64,000 nucleotides of DNA from Cephalotus follicularis (lineage: Eukaryota > Streptophyta > Magnoliopsida > Oxalidales > Cephalotaceae): NCBI GenBank assembly GCA_001972305.1, contig BDDD01000051.1:12014-76013 (forward strand), written 5' to 3'. Positions 35,346-46,452 of this stretch are shown in pieces. How positions within the stretch are numbered: the first letter of the stretch is position 1; each line of letters starts with the position of its first letter. Below the pieces are notes generated by a model that saw nothing but the letters and a program-made list of their open reading frames with translations, was not told where the DNA came from and did not search any database. The position numbers and the translations under genes are program-made.

Positions 35346-35356
35346 AAGTGGGAGAT
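35346..35356 (+). other. Polypurine tract of copia B
   Basis: AAGTGGGAGAT lies directly before the 3' LTR start TGTTAG, the expected site for plus-strand DNA priming. Confidence 0.8.
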
Positions 35357-36604
35357 TGTTAGATATAGTGACCCGACAAGCCATTAGATGGGTTGTCAAA
35401 TTATATCTTATCTTGTATGAACCAATCTTATTCCTTATATATATGATGCGTGCTAATTTTGTTATGGCTATATCACTTGTGTTTTATCACTTAATTGAAG
35501 TAGTTTATTATTTACCTGCTTAGACTTGTGATACCCTGACATAAGGTTGGATGCCTAGCATGGAGGTTGTGAGATTGGTTACCTTATTCCTTATGTCGAA
35601 TTAGTTCCAAATCATAGGTTCACTTTATGGGCATTAGTGAACCGAATAGACTTGCGCGTATGTTGCCTGCTCATGGAATTGGTGGATGGATTCTCTCACT
35701 ACCATCTGTGTTGGACACCAGGGCAAATACGGGGTGCACGCTGGGAGCGTGTACACTGAACAGGACCCATGTGGGAGATACTATTTGGATAGTCGCTATT
35801 CTTGTGTCAATAGTGACTCCTACTTGTTGCGGTTGTGTATAAGTGATGATCACTTAGCGAGTTCTCAAACTCGTCTGATCCTTAGACCTGAGCGACTACT
35901 ATATATTGTATGGAGACGGTTATGCTTTGATCTCCACCTTACACAGTCCTTGCGCAGGGCTAGCAATCGGGTAGTCTTTGGGTATGATCGAATCTATACG
36001 AATATAAGTGAGTGCGCAATATGGGATTGTCACACCTGAGCGAAGGTGATCGGCTCTATTATGATCTGATTATACTTTGGACTTATGAAATCCTTGGCCA
36101 AGGTTGAGGTAGACTGGAAAATAGATTTTAAGAGAGTTTAGCCAAGGTCCTAGTAATGATCAGATATTTTAGTCATTGAGGTATTAACTAGGGTTGACAC
36201 ATATCGTTACCCTAGACCTCAATCGGGGCCAAGAATGAGAAGGGATTATAGTACACGTGAACCGATGACTTAGAAAATCCATGGTTTATGAGGTGTGTAA
36301 TAAATTATGGGGAAATTAATTAGAATAATTTTTCCATCTGGATAATATTTGGATATTATTCCAATAGCATTTAAATTGGTCAAGAACCATTTAGAATGGC
36401 TAAACCGGCCCTAGGGGTATTTCGGTAATTTACGAATACCTCTTGTTTTAACCAAGATTTTAAAGGGTCCCTGCCTTATAATGATTAATTCTTTACTATG
36501 TTAGACATATTAAGTCTTGGTGTCAAATATCGGTTATGTGGATTTTGCATTTTGTGGAAACACATATGTTTGATCTCACTTAACCAATATTCGAAGGGTA
36601 CATG
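35357..36604 (+). mobile_element. Copia element B, truncated 3' LTR
   Basis: It matches the first 1250 bases of the 5' LTR (27140-28390) up to GGGTACATGA, then stops abruptly at 36604 inside a gypsy reverse-transcriptase gene. The missing 890 bases include the palindrome cluster. No target duplication can be checked. Confidence 0.92.
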
Positions 36605-37247
36605 AATATCTTCTCAACACTTCAAATGTCTCCTCCAAGTCTTTTACATGAGGGCTCCTTGCTGGGGTCTTGACGAGCATGTCGTCTATGTACACCTCCA
36701 TGTTCTTCCCAATCTGAGGTTCAAATATCTTGTTGACAAGGCGCTGGTAGGTAGCCCCTGCATTCTTCAAGCCAAAGGGCATTACCTTGTAACAATACAT
36801 TCCTCGGTCAGTTATGAACGCTGTTTTCTCCTCATCAGGCTTATGCATGGGGATTTGATTGTACCCCGAGTAAGCGTCCAAGAAGCTCAATAATCTATAG
36901 CCCGAGGTTGCATCCACCAGTTGGTCAATTTTCGGGAGAGGGAAGTTATCCTTTGGGCAGGCCTTGTTGAGGTCTGTGAAGTCTATGCACATCCTCCATT
37001 TGCCATTAGCTTTCTTGACTAACACAGGATTTGCTAGCCAGTCCGAGTAGTGCACTTCTCGGATAAAACCTGCCTGTAACAACTTGCTCACCTCCTCGGC
37101 TATTGCTTGTTGCGTCTCAGGGGCAAAGTTCCTCTTCTTTTGTCTGATCGGTGGTCTGGCTGGATTCACACTTAGCTTGTGAACCATTACTTCTGAACTA
37201 ATGCCAGGGACCTCCTCTGCCGACCATGCAAAAACATCTTTATTATC
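36605..37247 (-). pseudogene. Tat-like gypsy D reverse transcriptase, truncated
   Basis: Reverse transcriptase N-terminal two thirds on the minus strand: SDWLANPVLVKKANGKWRM, DLNKACPKDNFPLPKID, SGYNQIPMH, VMPFGLKNAGATYQ and the catalytic YIDDMLVKT. Translation is uninterrupted to 36605, where it stops at the junction with copia B's LTR. So the rest of RT, RNase H, integrase and the 3' LTR are missing. The nearest relative in this window is element E (62961-64000), same family in opposite orientation. Confidence 0.93.
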
Positions 37248-38795
37248 TCAGAGGAATGTTATTAACTCCTCCTTCTCCGCCTCTCCAAGTTGAGAGCCAA
37301 CTTGGAGTACCTTCTCTTCGCTGCCCTCTTCCACGGGCACTTGAAGGACATCCTCAACAGGCTGTGGACGTTCTAGCTCCACATCACCTCTGAGCTCTAC
37401 ATTTGCTATGGAAAGGACCTTACCCTTCCCCTTGTCCGAGATGACAGTTTTATAACATCTCCTCGCCACCTCCTGATCTCCTCTGACCTCCCCCACGCCA
37501 AACCTTGTGGGAAACTTCATCAGCAAGTGTCTCGTAGACACTATGGCCTCCAACAAGTTCAATCCTGGTCGACCCACTATAGCATTGTAAGGGCTTGGGG
37601 TGTCCACCACCAGGAACGTCATCTCTACCTGAGTTTGACGGGGGGCCGCGCCTGCAACCACGGACAGGTTGATAGATCCCAGAGGATGGATCGTTTCACC
37701 TGCAAAACCAACCAGTGGGGTTTTAACTGGCTTCAACTGGTCAGCCGGGATCCTTAGCTGATCAAATGCGTGCTTGTAAAGGATATCAGCCGAGCTGCCA
37801 TTATCAATGAGAATCCTCTTCATGGTAAAGAGCTCTACCAGAAGGGTAACCACCACTGGATCATCGTGAGGAAGATGTACTCCCTCATAGTCCGCCTCCG
37901 AGAAAGATATTACCTCCTCATCTCCTCCAGTTCTGAGCCTTTTGCTGTGAGGAACTTGTTGCACAGCTAGGGATTGTCTCCCATAGGCCTTTCTTGCATT
38001 CGAGTCGTCGCCCCCAGACGCGACCCCCCCAGAGATGGTGTGGATAACACCTCTGGGTTGTTGCTGTTGTTGCTCCTCCTGCTGCCGAGGAGCTTCTTCT
38101 CTTCTCTGCTCTCTTCTTCCTTGAGGAGCATCTCTGTCAACATATTTGCGCAAGTGTCCCTTTCTGATCAGGTCCTCAATCTGATTTTTGAGTTGCCTGC
38201 ACTCCTCTGTATCGTGGCCATGGTCACGATGATAACGGCAGTACTTCTCCACACTTCTGTTCTCTGCCGGGGCCCTCATCTTCTCTGGCCATTGGAAAGG
38301 GACTTTATCTTGCTCCACAGCAAGAATCTTAGTGCGTGTATCCAGGAGGGGGGCAAAAGTGTTGTAAGATGGTATTGGTGCTCCACCCCTGGATGTTCCC
38401 TCTCGCCTAGAAAGCTTATGTCTGAGGTCTCCCCTGGACAGGTCTGACCTCTCCTTCCTCTTCTCTCTTCTCTCGGGAGCATTTCGTGAAGGCTCCCTTC
38501 TCTCCTCCTGTTGGCTAGTCCAAGGTGCTTTTTGCTTCCTGGCCAACATCTCTTCCTCGGCATTCACATATCTTTCTGCCCTCTTCAGCAAGTCTGCCAT
38601 GTCTTTGGCTGGTTTCTTCATCAGGGAGAAAGTGAACTTTGAGTTGCTCCTCAGCCCATTATTCAAGGCTGCTAGAGCAAAGGACGGCTCCAGGTCCTTC
38701 ACCGTAAGAGATTCTCTATTGAACATAGTGAGGTAATCTCTTAATGTCTCATCTTTGCCTTGCACCACATTGATGAGATGAGTGAAGTTTCTTCT
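37248..38795 (-). pseudogene. Tat-like gypsy D gag C-terminal part and protease
   Basis: An open frame of 506 residues. It holds the Gag tail (VKDLEPSFALAALNNGL, MADLLKRAERYVNAEE), arginine-rich linker, the Tat-type knuckle CRYHRDHGHDTEEC and a glutamine run. The protease follows, with active site IDNGSSADILYKHAFD and the ILYKHAF/NAIVGRPGLN landmarks. A stop at its C-end separates it from RT. A TAG at 38796-38798 (CAG in element E) separates it from the upstream gag. Apart from these two stops the gene is in good condition. Confidence 0.92.
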
Positions 38796-39788
38796 CTACG
38801 TGGTGCTATTGAGGAATTTCGTCACAAACAGCTCTGTGAACTGATCGAAGCTCTTCACTGAATTCTTGGCCAAGGTGAAATACCATGATTGGGCAGCTCC
38901 AGTCAACGTCACTGGGAACCCTCGGCAAAGCATCGCGTCCGAGGCCTGATGCATCCACATTGCCTGGATATAAGTACGCACATGCTGAATGGGGTCCGTG
39001 GACCCATCGTACTTATCAAGATTTGGGTTTCGGAACCCACTGGGGACTGGTTCTGCTGTTATCTCAGCTGTGAAGGGGTGTGCATTGATATTTTGCACCT
39101 CAGATAGGTGCCCCCTTTGTTGTTCCGCTCTTCCAAACCTCCTTTCTAGGTCAGCAAGCCTTCTATTCACTGCCTGCTCCACCTCTTCAATATTCCTTAC
39201 TCTGCTGGAGACATGTGACCCTCCAGCCAATGAGGCTGGGGGATTAGCCCTACTTCCTCGGGCAGTACCAGCTCTGCGTGGAGCATTAGAACGCACTTGT
39301 GCCTCCTCTGCTCCCCTGTCCTGCTGCCGAGGATCCACTTCCATAGGCTGGTGCTGAGGATGTCCTCTCCTGGGATCGTTGGGATGATCCCTTGCAGTCG
39401 AGGACTCAGCTCTCTGAGATGCATCGATCTCAGGCCTCCTTCCCAGGGGATTGTTGTTCCCTGACCGCCTAAGGAGAGGTTCGTTTCTCCCTGACGGGTT
39501 TCGCCTGTCACCTCGTGGGTGCCTTGTCTCCACCTCTGGCCTCTGGGGGCCAGAAACTCCTCGGGCCACTTGCTGAGCGGGCCCTACTTGCTGTTGTTGG
39601 TTGGCTAATGTTGTGACCAACCGATCTGTGACACGCTCCAATCCTTGGAGGAATCGGTTTAGTTGCTCCCCTGTAACGGGAGCTGGTTCTTGTGCCACCA
39701 CTTGGGCGACTTCTTCTGGAGGAGCTATGTTCTCCTGGCGTTGTTGGCTGCCAGTGGCTCCAACTAGGGTATTCTTCCTTGGAGGCAT
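38796..39788 (-). pseudogene. Tat-like gypsy D gag N-terminal part
   Basis: Starts at ATG 39788 (MPPRKNTLVGATG), 23 bases after the primer site. It is a 330-residue frame with an arginine/proline/glutamine-rich N-terminal half, then a coiled-coil-like stretch (RNIEEVEQAVNRRLADLERRF) and the conserved Gag core (KYDGSTDPIQHVRTYIQAM, ASDAMLCRGFPVTLTGAA, FTELFVTKFLNSTT). It is closed by a premature TAG that reads CAG in element E. Gag assembles the particle for reverse transcription. Confidence 0.93.
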
Positions 39789-39810
39789 GATCGGTGATGA
39801 CTTTTTGTAG

Positions 39811-39831
39811 CGCTTCCCACAGACGGCGCCA
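39811..39831 (-). other. Tat-type primer-binding site
   Basis: On the minus strand TGGCGCCGTCTGTGGGAA follows two bases after the LTR end. This is the usual primer site of Tat-lineage plant elements, and element E has the same site at 60410. Confidence 0.93.
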
Positions 39832-39833
39832 AC

Positions 39834-40798
39834 TGTTGATACAGAAATCCTTCTCTCAACAGTATCCTACGTGGAGGACTTTGATTTGTTAAGAGAAACG
39901 CTTGTCACTGTATGCCTTGAGGAAGAATCTGATCTCGGACACCTGCACAAGGCAACAACAATGGTGGAAGTCCAGGAGGTTGTTCTCCCGGGGACACTCC
40001 GACGCTCAAGTTAGTCAAGTGCAGATGAAATTATGCTCTCTTGGATGTAAAAATTGCTGACCTTTGTTCAGTATGTTGAACTTGTATTTATAGTTGAGTT
40101 TGATAACTGATTGAGCGTGCAAATCGGATATGATCATTATCCCCTAGGAAATGCCGAGGATCTCGGACATTCCCTTATCTCCGCCTGTAATGTCGCTGTT
40201 TTCCTTTGTGGTAGTTGACTGTGACTCTATCCCTTCATTTGGATAAGTGTGGATCCCGTGAATCCAGGTGCAGATAACTCCCTTATCCCGTAGATAAGGT
40301 TGAGGTCCTCCGTGATAGAATTGTAGAAGAAATCAACTGTGATACTGTTGCCGAGGTTGTATGCCCCTCAATGTCTCCTTCTCCTCCTCAGTAATATGTG
40401 CTTAAGTAATCAGGTCCCCTTTAGTCCGAGGACCAAAGCGATTTTGGTATGTTCGAGGAGGAGCTTCTCAGTTTCTGTGTAGTGAAGGGAGTTCCTCCTG
40501 TTCTCCGCCTGGTAGATACTTTGGGCCGAGGGAGTCCTCGGCCCTTTACACCGTGGATATGGTCTTCTGCCTATAAGTCTGAGGAGTGTCCTCGGACTTA
40601 TGGTCTCAGTGTGTTGTTTTCAAAAAATGGTGGTCCTCGGCTCTAGGTCCGAGATGTACATTCATTGCCATAAGGGTACTCCTCGGCAGGGTCCGCTAAC
40701 AAGCTTCTAGTCCTCTAAGGACAGCTGGTCAAGTCTGCAGTGGACACGTGCCCTTGCTATTATAAGCATATTTTTCCTCCATCATGTTATATTGATCA
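39834..40798 (-). mobile_element. Tat-like gypsy D, 5' LTR
   Basis: The LTR begins on the plus strand with TGTTGATACAG next to the primer site and probably ends near ATTGATCA (40798), about 965 bp. On the minus strand the last 250 bases share TCGGAGTGTCCCCGGGAG and CCTCCACGTAGGA segments with the two halves of element E's LTR. That match is how E's split LTR was recognised. No coding sequence is seen. Confidence 0.82.
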
Positions 40799-41095
40799 AA
40801 ATTTGCAACTATACATAGCCGACATGTCTCTAACTTCCCTTGCGTTCTACTTGATTGATAATTATATATTTTCTTTTTCAATTTAAAAGACTGAAAACTT
40901 TAATTTTCCTACTCAAAAGTTCAATTTAAATATGATAGGAGCCATGCATTTGTTATCCCCGTATCATTTACAATAATTTAATATATCATGTTTGTAAAAA
41001 ATAATTAATAAAAATATTAATATATCTAACATTATATGCCCCTTTATTTGTTAACCGTATCTTTAGTTTAAGTTTGATGCAACCCATTTTTTTTA
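40799..41095. other. AT-rich spacer
   Basis: No coding sequence, repeat or structural RNA was recognised. The stretch is strongly AT-rich and lies between the Tat-like LTR and the long-TIR element. Confidence 0.6.
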
Positions 41096-42459
41096 GGGTA
41101 AAATGTAAAAATCCCATGAGATTTGACATCGTTAACATTTTATTCTTATGTTTTTAAATATTACAAAAACACTTTTATGTTTGAGTTCGTTTGACTATTA
41201 AACTTTTACCTTATTTTTTTTATTAAACTTTTTGTATGGTTTGGTATATGTTCTGTGAGCAGTAAGATTGTGGTTCGAAAAAAGAAGACAAAAATAATAA
41301 TTTCATAGTTATTACTCTATCTAATTAAAATGATTTAATATGATGCAATGAATGATTTTTGTTTTTTATATGTTAAGAATGAAAGATGCAATGATGAGCT
41401 TGTGTTTTTTTAAGTCTAACATGTGAATATGGAGCAAGTCCCAGATCCGGTCAAGTTTGTACAGTTGAATGATAATGAATGTGGAAATTTTGTTTAAAAC
41501 TTCAGTTTATCATACAGTGATAACTGGAATCAGATTGGTTGTTGAACTTTTCAGAGATGGATCAATTTTTTATAATTTATTACTCTCTCCCTCTGTCTCT
41601 CAAGTATTCTCTTCCTGTCAAAGTATTTAGATCCGGTCAAGGTTGTTGCACTTTCTGTTAACTCATGGTTTGGTTATTTAATTGGGGTACCAATTATTAC
41701 GATTTGATTCCTCTAATCTCAATCATTTAAATGTATCTACCAGCTCGTATGAACTCAAGATCAACCAAAACAGTATAACAGTATTTTATACCAATGCAAA
41801 GAACCTTAGCACATGTATCTCTGATTAACAAAATAGCGGTAGTTTAGAACAAGGAATAGATAATTAGGATTGAATTTTTTGCTACATCGTATTTTAAGGC
41901 ACATTAAGGCAGGCCCTAACTACTCCCTAGGGATTCCTCTAGATTTGGGTTCGAAAGGAGGGTACTATTTGCAATTTTGTTAAATTGGTCACTTTTGCCG
42001 TGTTTGACTGGGTCAAGAAGAGTTTTTCTTTGTGCAGATAAACTGTAAAACTCTTTATTTTCAATTAGACAAAAATACCTTTATCAAATTACGTTTGACT
42101 TTGTAGGTTGGGATGAATTGCCAACTCTTCAACTTAAAACTATCTCAACCAAGAAATTATATTTACAAAATGGGTAGAATACAAAAAAACATTTCAAGAT
42201 TTAAACTCGATAACATTTAATCACATGTATTTTTAAATATTACATATATCTCATTGACTTATAATTGATGCTTATAATAAAATGGGTTAATCCTTAAACG
42301 GACTCAAACATGAGAGAGTTAATCGTTAAACAGACTCAAACCTGAGGGGGTTAAAGGTCAAACGGACTCAAACCTTAGGGGGTTTTTATAATATTTGAAA
42401 ACAGATGAGGCAAAGTGTTAACGAGTCCAAACCTCAGGCGTTTTTTTTGTATTTTACCC
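41096..42459. mobile_element. DNA transposon with long terminal inverted repeats
   Basis: The left end GGGTAAAATGTAAAAA and the complement of the right end (GGGTAAAATACAAAAA) open inverted repeats that stay alignable for about 110 bases. Both sides share ACGTTAACA-type, AAATATTA-AAAA and TTGAGTCCGTTTGAC segments. The ends resemble Mutator-like MITE ends of plants, but a target duplication could not be recognised. No transposase is seen. A third copy of the end sequence occurs inside in direct orientation (about 42172), and a 32 bp tandem repeat precedes the right end. Confidence 0.7.
42286..42378. repeat. 32 bp tandem repeat, three copies
   Basis: Three units with the pattern GTTAA-CNTTAAACGGACTC then AAACCTGAGGGG. 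They are multiplied pieces of the terminal inverted repeat of the surrounding element. Confidence 0.8.
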
Positions 42460-42499
42460 TTATAAAATTATATCAATCTTTGCCTTTGGTGGATGGACA

Positions 42500-42953
42500 T
42501 GTTAGAATTAGGTGTTCATAACATCAAGAACACATATGCTAAGATCATAATATTTGCATAAAATAAGAATATAAATAATAACAAAACTTACAGTTTTGCA
42601 GAGTAGACATCTTGATACGGAATCGTTATGAAGGATTTGATCTTCAGTTGTCTCTCTGAACCGTAAAGATGGTGATTTTGGGTGTTTTCTCATCTCAACA
42701 ATTAGGAGAGAAGAATATGTTCAGATGACAACTGGGACCAAAACCCTATTGTATTTATAGGGGTTTGTCTTCCCATCAAAGACAGAAACCCTAGGGCTCC
42801 ATTATGCTATTGACAAAAATACCCTCATAATATTGTAACGGTTTCATTAATGTTACCGTAACCGCAAACGTAAATTAAGTGGCCAATAATTACGTGGGCT
42901 TGAAATATGGAGATAACCCAAAAGATCACTTAAGATTGGATATTATTCCAACA
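42500..42953 (-). repeat. Element F 3' LTR
   Basis: 454 bp, start TGTTAGAATTAGG, end TATTATTCCAACA. On the minus strand a TATAAATAC box lies near 42755, a likely promoter element that is also present in the partner LTR. Confidence 0.95.
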
Positions 42954-43340
42954 TTCTCTCACTTGATCTCCAGGATATTCCATGTTTCAACATAATGCTC
43001 ACAAGTATTACAATATTCAATAGTCTGAATCTCGTTCAGTTAGAAGCACTAATCCAAAACGATGTAGTCAAAGTGACTGCCAATTATCACAAGACCCCCA
43101 CCGATTATATTATTAGCACTCTTCCCAACATAGATCCACAAGCATAATAGATATGAATCATGAGTTTACAAAATTGGTAACAATTAAACTCATTCATAAG
43201 GTCCACCCTTAAGAGTTTGGTTCATAAATTCTCATGTGCACACCAAAAGAGAAAACACAAACTATTTATTTCATAATACCAGAATCAAGTCAAAAATGAG
43301 ATCTCACGTTAAGTGTTTTACACAATTATCCCATACAAAA

Positions 43341-44213
43341 TTAAAGACTACTCATCAAGCCCATGCTAGCAATATGTTCTCTAAAGAGATTGGGCGGTAA
43401 GCCTTTCGTGAGGGGATCAGCTAACATAGCCTTAGTACTGATGCGTTCAACTACAATGGTTCGATCCTGGATCCTGTCCCGAACAACAAGATACTTAACA
43501 TCAATGTGCTTTGAGGCACCACTAGACTTATTGTTCTTGGAAAAGAAGACAGCAGCCTCATTATCACAAAATAACGTAAGTGGCCTCGAGATACTATCTA
43601 CCACTTTAAGCCCCGGAATGAAACTTTTTAACCAAACCGCATGACCGGTAGCCTCATAACAGCCAATGAATTCTGCTTGCATAGTGGAAGATGCAGTTAT
43701 CTGCTGTTTGACACTCTTCCATGATATAACTCCTCCTGCAAGCGTAAAGATGTATCCTGATGTGGATTTTCTAGTGTCAACGCACCCAGCATAATCGGAA
43801 TCAGAATAACCAATAACTTCAAGGTTATCTGTCTTCCTATAAGTAAGCATGTAGTCCCTAGTTCCCTGTAAGTAGCGTAAAACTTTCTTGGCTGCCTTCC
43901 AGTGTTCCATGCCTGGATTTGCTTGGAATCGACCAAGCATGCCAACCACAAATGCTATATCGGGACGTGTACAGACTTGAGCATACATGAGGCTTCCAAC
44001 TACCGAAGCATAAGGAATCCGTTCCATTTGATCACGTTCCAATTGGTTCTTAGGACATTGATAAGTACCAAATCTGTCACCCTTCACAATAGGGGCAGCA
44101 GTAGGGGAGCAGTTGTGCATGTTGTATCGTTTGAGCACTTTGTCAATATATGCTCTTTGGGACATTACCTTTCGACTTCTTCCTTGTTGGAGTAGTAGTT
44201 GCAAGGTGAGCAA
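43341..44213 (-). pseudogene. Element F RT tail and RNase H
   Basis: An open frame of 290 residues. It begins near the end of reverse transcriptase (MSQRAYIDKVLKRYNM), passes the connection region (YASVVGSLMYAQVCTRPD) and covers a full copia RNase H (YSDSDYAGCVDTRKSTSGY, SSTMQAEFIGCYEA, CDNEAAVFFSKN, KHIDVKYLVVRD), then a natural stop. The catalytic DD of reverse transcriptase is not included. Codons are unusually intact for this window. It overlaps the gag frame at the deletion joint (about 44143-44213), in a different frame. Confidence 0.92.
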
Positions 44214-44901
44214 AATCAGGCCTCTCTACCTTAAGCCTTTCTTCTTCTTGGACACACATGGCAATCAACTCACTCATCTTCCATTTCTCTTTCTGTGTGT
44301 TATAGTTGATCTTGAAAGGACCAAATTGCACAGGAAGAGAAGTCATAATAAAATGAACGAGAAAACCTTCAGAGATTGCCATTTCCATACCCTTGAGCTT
44401 AGAGGCCATGTCATTCATCATCATTATATGCTCACGCACACCACTAGTCCCATCATACCTGGTTGTGAGCATTTTCATTATAAGGGTACTTGCATGAGCT
44501 TTAGAAGAACCCTTGAATTGCTCTTCCACAGAGGCAAGATAGGTCTTGGCGTCATTGGAATCAGGAATTGCTCCCCGAATCGCAACAGAGATGGAGCTCT
44601 TCATTATCATAAGGGACATGCGGTTAGAGCGCTCCCACTTTTCATAAGCGGCCCTTTGCTCAATAGTGCTTTGGGCCGTAATAGCAGCGAGAGTGTCTAT
44701 TCGTAAGGCATGGTCCAAATCCATCACACCCAAGACAATGCCAATTTGTTCTTTCCAGGTGAGGAAATTAGTCCCATTAAGAGGTTCAACACCAGCTAGA
44801 TATCCAGAAATAACAGATGGACTCAATGCTGCATCACAATCATTAGCATTAACATGCTTACAAAAAACTACATAATTCCACATAAAAAAAATATACACCA
44901 A
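44143..44901 (-). pseudogene. Element F gag
   Basis: Copia Gag (UBN2-type) with LAGVEPLNGTNFLTWKEQI, YEKWERSNRMSLMIMKSSI, VEEQFKGSSKAHASTL and MTSLPVQFGPFKINYNTQK. The ATG at 44901 opens the frame, but the first 30 residues look untypical, so the true start may be nearer 44830. After TPTRKKSKG, where the zinc knuckle should follow, the frame runs into the RT-tail sequence out of phase and stops. This joint marks a deletion of probably 2-3 kb. The gag itself has no stop and might still be translated. Confidence 0.9.
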
Positions 44902-45998
44902 TCATTAGATATAAAACATAAAACATTAAACTAACTGTAGGGCAATCAGTTAGGTACACTGAAATTAACACCCATAAATAATTTCAGTAAATTTATTAAC
45001 AGTCCATTTATATTATTAATTCTACGTTGGTCTGATTAATAATACACTAATGACAGTTCCACAGCTCATCTCGCATCACCGTTGGGCAGAAACGAAAATC
45101 ACTATGTAATTTATTTCATCACTTAAAACATAAATTTTATTTAATGAACTATAACTATTAATTAACGTTGGTCAAATTAACAGTAACAATTCATTAAACA
45201 CGGCATAAGGTGGTTTTACGTTTTTTCCTATTATCCAAAACAACAACCTTACGTTGGTCCGATTGCTATTCAAGACAATAGAAAAAACCACTTAAAATTA
45301 ATTAATTATCAAACACATGTGAAAAATCATATAACACGTATCATCAGGTTGATAATAAATTGTTTAATTAATAAACATATTAAAGTGATAAAAAAAAAGC
45401 CCCAAATAAATCATCACTGAAGTTGTCTACTTGAATAATAATTATGTATCTATAGCAACAACTAACAGTAACAAGCCATAAATAAATAATTATTGACTAA
45501 CGCTGAGAAAAATTAAGTCAATCAAGATATATGCTAAATAATTCATCATGCATATACATTCATTATCAATATTGAATTAAGTCAATCGAAACAGTTTTGC
45601 ATAAGGTATTGCATAAGTATGTGTAACAATTGATGTGTACAAATTGTTTACCTTTAGTCCAGTGCATTTAAACCATAAGTTTGATAATGAATGAGTCAAT
45701 CAATTTGTCTTTTCAATGAAAAGTAGCAATAAGTTTCCATAAAAAAAAAACGGATGACAATTGTTGTGCTTTAGGTAATTATCTATCACTCTATACCATT
45801 AATCATTGTAACTGTAGGCGTCTTGCTGGGAAGTTTGTGGCTTACTCTTCTCATAGGGTTAAAACCCCAATACAACGGTATAGCACAGTAGCGTAACAAT
45901 AATGCAAGAAAACACCCAAAATATATAACAACGCACTTAATCAACATAATTTTATTTATTCTATATTATGCAAATATTAACCTTGCTCTGATACCAAA
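44902..45998 (-). other. Element F leader and primer site
   Basis: TTTGGTATCAGAGC (minus strand, 45998-45985) is the tRNA-Met primer site. The 1.1 kb leader is long for so short an element. It contains four to five spaced copies of ACGTTGGTC-like motifs (about 45025, 45078, 45167, 45253, 45487). No coding sequence is supported. Confidence 0.8.
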
Positions 45999-46452
45999 TG
46001 TTAGAATTAGGTGTTCATAACATCAAGAACACATATGCTAAGATCATAATATTTGCATAAAATAAGAATATAAATAATAACAAAACTTATAGTTTTGCAG
46101 AGTAGACATCTTGATGCGGAATCGTTATGAAGGATTTGATCTTCAGTTGTCTCTCTAAACCGTAAAGATGGTGATTTTGGGTGTTTTCTTATCTCAACAA
46201 TTAGGAGAGAAGAATATGTTCATATGACAACTGAGACCAAAACCCTATTGTATTTATAGGGGTTTGTCTTCCCATCAAAGACAGAAACCCTAGGGCTCCA
46301 TTATGCTATTGACAAAAATACCCTTATAATATTGTAACGGTTTCATTAATGTCACCGTAACCGCAAACGTAAATTAAGTGGCCAATAATTACGTGGGCTT
46401 GAAATATGGAGATAACCCAAAAGATCACTTAAGATTGGATATTATTCCAACA
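45999..46452 (-). repeat. Element F 5' LTR
   Basis: 454 bp, the partner of 42500-42953. It is followed on the right by GGACA, the copy of the target duplication. Confidence 0.95.

Larger units (their letters stand above)
42500..46452 (-). mobile_element. Compact copia element F, TSD GGACA
   Basis: A complete insertion of 3953 bp: two 454 bp LTRs (42500-42953, 45999-46452), TGTTAG...CCAACA ends, and GGACA duplications (42495-42499, 46453-46457). The tRNA-Met primer site is at 45985-45996 and a purine-rich AGTGAGAGAA tract lies next to the left LTR. About eight differences between LTRs (near 1.8%) point to a young insertion. Internally only gag and the last part of reverse transcriptase plus RNase H remain; zinc knuckle, protease, integrase and the RT core are missing. 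The element lies in the 5' part of a plus-strand LTR. Confidence 0.95.

Noticed and set aside
37974..38447. 157-codon plus-strand frame opposite gypsy D gag
   Set aside because: Antisense shadow of the well-supported gag-protease frame.
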